From Treponema sp. (GTDB lineage: Bacteria; Spirochaetota; Spirochaetia; Treponematales; Breznakiellaceae): 7,816 nt of DNA. The DNA lies in NCBI GenBank assembly GCA_009780285.1, contig WRAL01000057.1, forward strand, positions 1-7,816, in the 5' to 3' direction. Both the position numbers and the translations under genes were made by a program. The notes beneath the pieces were generated by a model, which saw nothing but the letters and a program-made list of their open reading frames with translations, made no database searches and was not told the origin of the DNA. This document shows positions 4,759-7,816 of this stretch, piece by piece (positions within the stretch are counted from its first letter, which is position 1; each line of letters starts with the position of its first letter).

Positions 4759-7700
4759 ATGAAATCCGAAAAGCAAATTGAATCGGCCTTTATACAAACG
4801 CTTCAAGACTTAAAGTACACCTATCGCGAGGATATTCGCGACAAAGCGTCGCTCGAGGCCAATTTCAGGGCGCATTTCGAAAAATTAAATTACGTCAATC
4901 TAAGCGATTCGGAGTTTGCGCGTCTTAAAGACGGCATTATAACTTCGGATGTTTTTGCCGCGGCCAAAACGCTGCGCGAAATCAACGAATTTAAGCGCGA
5001 CGACGATACGCCTTTATATTACAGCCTTGTAAACATTAATAATTGGTGCAAAAACGAGTTCGAAGTGATAAACCAGTTGCGCATAAACACGGACAACAGC
5101 AATCACCGTTACGACGTTATCATACTCATCAATGGCATTCCCGTTGCGCAGGTTGAGCTTAAATCCTTGCAAATCACGCCCAAAAGAGCGATGGAGCAAA
5201 TCGTTACCTATAAGAATGACGTGGGCAACGGGTATTCCAACTCGCTGCTTTGCTTTATGCAGCTTTTTATCGTAAGCAATGAAACTAACACATACTACTT
5301 CGCCAATAATCCCAAGGAACATTTTTCCTTTGATGCCGACGAACGCTTCCTGCCCATATATCAGCTTGCGGGCAAAGATAACGAGAAAATCAGCAATCTG
5401 CATGATTTTTCAAATGATTTTTTGCGAAAATGCACCCTTGCCCAACTTATAAGCCGCTATATGGTGCTTGTTGCCAGCGAACAAAAACTTATGATTATGC
5501 GCCCGTATCAGATTTATGCGGTTAAGGCGATAATGGATTGCATCGAACAAAATCGCGGCAACGGATATATTTGGCACACAACGGGAAGCGGCAAAACGCT
5601 GACATCGTTTAAGGCCTCCACCCTTATGAAAGATAATTCCAGCGTTGAAAAATGTCTTTTTGTCGTTGACAGAAAAGACCTCGATAGGCAGACGCGAATG
5701 GAGTTCAACAAGTTTCAGGAAGGCTGCGTCGAGGAAAACACGAACACCGAAAGCCTTGTCGCGCGCCTAACTTCCGACGATTACAAGGACAAGGTTATCG
5801 TTACGACGATACAAAAACTGGGGCTTGCCCTTGACGAGGGCAGCAGGCGGAACCAGGAAAAAAAGAAAAACGGCGTTCCCACATTCAAGGAGCGTTTGAA
5901 GAAGCTAAGCAACAAACGCATTGCTATAATATTCGACGAGTGCCACCGTTCGCAATTCGGCGAAAATCACAAAGCGATTAAGGAGTTTTTTCCCAAGGCG
6001 CAGCTTTTTGGATTTACTGGAACGCCGATATTTGCGGAAAACGCGACACATAAACAGATCGATGGCAAAGAGAAAACCGTGGTAACCACGGAAGACGTTT
6101 TCGAAAAGGAACTTCATGCCTATACCATAACGAATGCTATTGATGATAATAATGTACTGCGTTTTCATGTGGATTATTTCAAGGCTGACGGAAAAACAAA
6201 GCCATCGAAAATACCTGAGGAGATCAACAAAAAGAAGGTTATCGAAGCGATACTGGCGAAGCACGATGCCGCAACAAGCGACAGGCGTTACAATGCCATT
6301 CTTGCAACGGCTTCCATAAATGACGCAATTGCGTATTATGACCTGTTCAAGACCGAGCAGGAAGAACGTGCAAAAAACGATGGCGAGGATTATTCCCCTT
6401 TGAACATTGCCTGCGTTTTTTCTCCGCCGGCGCAAGGAAGCAAAGACGTTGCGCAGCTTCAGGAAGATTTGCCGCAGGAAAAGGAAGACAATAAGACGGA
6501 GCCGGAACAGAAGAAAGCCGCGCTCAAAATGATTATCTCCGATTACAATCTGCAATACGGCATGAATTTCAGCATGGAAGATTTTGATTTATATTATCAG
6601 GACGTTCAGCAGCGTATTAAGGACCAGAAATATCCCAATTCCGATTATCCGCATGACAAGAAAATTGACATTACGATTGTCGTCGATATGCTTTTAACCG
6701 GATTCGATTCAAAGTTTCTAAACACGCTTTACGTTGACAAAAACTTAAAGCAGCATGGATTGATTCAGGCATTTTCCAGAACCAACCGCATCTTAAACGC
6801 CACAAAGCCCTATGGGAATGTCGTTGATTTTAGGGAGCAAAAGGATAATGTCGATGAAGCCATTGCTCTGTTTTCGGGGAAAGACAATAAGGAAGAAGCA
6901 AGGGAAATTTGGATTGTCGAACCTGCTCCCGCCGTCGTGGAAAAACTGGAAAAAGCGGTCGCGGAGCTTGCGCGGTTCATGAAGTCGCAGGGCTTGGAAT
7001 GCAAGCCGGAGCAAGTGGTCAACCTAAAAGGCGACATTGCAAGAGGCGAATTTATTAACAAATTTAAGGAAATTCAGCGCCTTAAAACGCAGCTTGACCA
7101 GTATACCGATATGGAACGGGAGGACGACGCTAAAATTGACGAGTTGTTGCCCCGGGATACTTTGCGGGCGTTCCGTGGCGCGTATATTGATGTAGCGGAG
7201 AAGCTAAAAGCGCAGCAAGGCAAAACGACAGAGGACAAATCCTCCACGATTGATGACCTTGACTTTGAGTTTGTTTTGTTTTCGTCGGCCATTATTGACT
7301 ATGACTATATAATGGCTTTGATTTCCAACTATACGCAGGCGAACGTTCCGCAAAAACATAAAATGAATCGCGCGCAGCTTGTTGGATTGTTATGCGCCCA
7401 TTCAAATATGATGGACGAGCGCGAAGATATTATCGCCTATATCGATACCTTGGAAAGGAATAAAGGGCTGGACGAAAATGCTATCAAAGCCGGATACCGG
7501 AACTTCAAGGCCGAAAAGTCGGCAAAGGCTCTGGAGGCGCTTGCGTGCAAACACGGTTTGGAGCCCGCATCGCTGCAAGCCTTTGTTGACGGGATTATGG
7601 CGCGCATGATTTTCTATGGCGAAAAACTAGGCGATCTTTTGGAGCCTTTGGACCTTGGCTGGAAAGAACGGACGAAAAAAGAGCTTGAATTGATGGATGA

Positions 7701-7767
7701 TTTGGTTCCTATGCTGAAGAAACTTGCAGGCGGACGGGAGATTATGGGCTTGAGCGCGTATGAGTAA
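4759..7767 (+). CDS. hsdR: Type I restriction enzyme subunit R (HsdR), EcoR124-like
   Basis: A 1002-aa motor and nuclease subunit. In an R2M2S complex it translocates DNA with ATP and cleaves unmethylated DNA far from the recognition site. The RecB-like nuclease is complete: D119 (RYDV), E133 and K135 (VELKS), and Q147...Y151 (QIVTY). The SF2 helicase core is intact: Walker A TTGSGKT (274-280), VVDRKDLDRQ, DECHRSQFGE (from D393), GFTGTP (418-423), VDMLLTGFD (to 650), and motif VI QAFSRTNR (670-677). A helical C-terminal region, which in EcoR124-type enzymes contacts the methylase core, completes a normal family length. It resembles the type IC branch (MRPYQI, GYIWHTTGSGKTLTSFKA). ATG at 4759 follows an AAAGG ribosome site at 8 nt. 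More A+T-rich than rplS, consistent with horizontal acquisition. The stop overlaps hsdS by 8 nt. All catalytic motifs are present, so the subunit is probably active. Confidence 0.97.
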   Translation: MKSEKQIESAFIQTLQDLKYTYREDIRDKASLEANFRAHFEKLNYVNLSDSEFARLKDGIITSDVFAAAKTLREINEFKRDDDTPLYYSLVNINNWCKNEFEVINQLRINTDNSNHRYDVIILINGIPVAQVELKSLQITPKRAMEQIVTYKNDVGNGYSNSLLCFMQLFIVSNETNTYYFANNPKEHFSFDADERFLPIYQLAGKDNEKISNLHDFSNDFLRKCTLAQLISRYMVLVASEQKLMIMRPYQIYAVKAIMDCIEQNRGNGYIWHTTGSGKTLTSFKASTLMKDNSSVEKCLFVVDRKDLDRQTRMEFNKFQEGCVEENTNTESLVARLTSDDYKDKVIVTTIQKLGLALDEGSRRNQEKKKNGVPTFKERLKKLSNKRIAIIFDECHRSQFGENHKAIKEFFPKAQLFGFTGTPIFAENATHKQIDGKEKTVVTTEDVFEKELHAYTITNAIDDNNVLRFHVDYFKADGKTKPSKIPEEINKKKVIEAILAKHDAATSDRRYNAILATASINDAIAYYDLFKTEQEERAKNDGEDYSPLNIACVFSPPAQGSKDVAQLQEDLPQEKEDNKTEPEQKKAALKMIISDYNLQYGMNFSMEDFDLYYQDVQQRIKDQKYPNSDYPHDKKIDITIVVDMLLTGFDSKFLNTLYVDKNLKQHGLIQAFSRTNRILNATKPYGNVVDFREQKDNVDEAIALFSGKDNKEEAREIWIVEPAPAVVEKLEKAVAELARFMKSQGLECKPEQVVNLKGDIARGEFINKFKEIQRLKTQLDQYTDMEREDDAKIDELLPRDTLRAFRGAYIDVAEKLKAQQGKTTEDKSSTIDDLDFEFVLFSSAIIDYDYIMALISNYTQANVPQKHKMNRAQLVGLLCAHSNMMDEREDIIAYIDTLERNKGLDENAIKAGYRNFKAEKSAKALEALACKHGLEPASLQAFVDGIMARMIFYGEKLGDLLEPLDLGWKERTKKELELMDDLVPMLKKLAGGREIMGLSAYE

Positions 7768-7816
7768 GAAAAAATTAGTGCCGAGATTGAGGTTTCCGGA
7801 GTTTAAGAGCAACAGG
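7760..7816 (+). CDS. hsdS: Type I restriction specificity subunit HsdS, N-terminal fragment at window edge
   Basis: The first 19 codons run from ATG 7760 to the window end. They read MSKKKLVPRLRFPEFK and a few more residues, and the motif VP(K/R)LRFPEF is a very common opening of HsdS proteins. HsdS carries the two target-recognition domains that decide the DNA sequence methylated or cut. The start overlaps the hsdR stop (ATGAGTAA, 8 nt), which suggests coupled translation. Everything beyond residue 19 is outside the window, so integrity and specificity cannot be judged. Confidence 0.85.
   Translation, partial: MSKKKLVPRLRFPEFKSNR

Noticed and set aside
5905..6555. 216-codon minus-strand frame opposite hsdR
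   Set aside because: Antisense to the helicase core of hsdR; rich in Arg, Phe and Ile with no domain, typical of a shadow frame.

Overview
The window looks like a bacterial chromosome fragment with a G+C-rich housekeeping core and a visibly more A+T-rich accessory block on the right. The lineage cannot be fixed from this sequence. The TrmD knot wording (SVGDYVLSSGEVAA) and the style of the intergenic palindromes recall Spirochaetota (Treponema-like), but I hold this only as a weak inference.

Left (1-1830, minus strand): a vitamin B12 uptake operon, read right to left. A cobalamin riboswitch (1677-1824) is followed by a possible expression platform (about 1609-1633). Next come the substrate-binding lipoprotein gene btuF (663-1574) and the inner-membrane permease gene btuC (start at 670, cut by the window edge), which overlaps btuF by 8 nt. 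The ATPase gene (btuD) is not in view and would be expected further left.

Centre-left (1825-2089): a divergent intergenic region with no convincing gene. It carries two palindromes that share a near-identical 21-nt arm, and a consensus -10 box just before rimM.

Centre (2090-3946, plus strand): a compact translation operon, rimM-trmD-rplS, with 4-nt and 8-nt overlaps, closed by a strong hairpin. The proteins act in 16S rRNA/30S maturation, tRNA m1G37 methylation and the 50S subunit (L19). The usual upstream partner rpsP is not next to rimM. TrmD carries about 38 extra low-complexity residues encoded by a G/C-homopolymer-rich palindromic stretch.

Right (4114-7816, plus strand): an accessory block with an ORF6N-domain protein, a full-length EcoR124-like type I restriction subunit HsdR, and the first 19 codons of a specificity subunit HsdS overlapping hsdR by 8 nt. 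No hsdM lies inside the window. Nothing here clearly amounts to a wholly new system. The best leads are the in-frame trmD insert, the paired palindromes, and the ORF6N gene leading an hsdR-hsdS array with its own 9-residue internal duplication.
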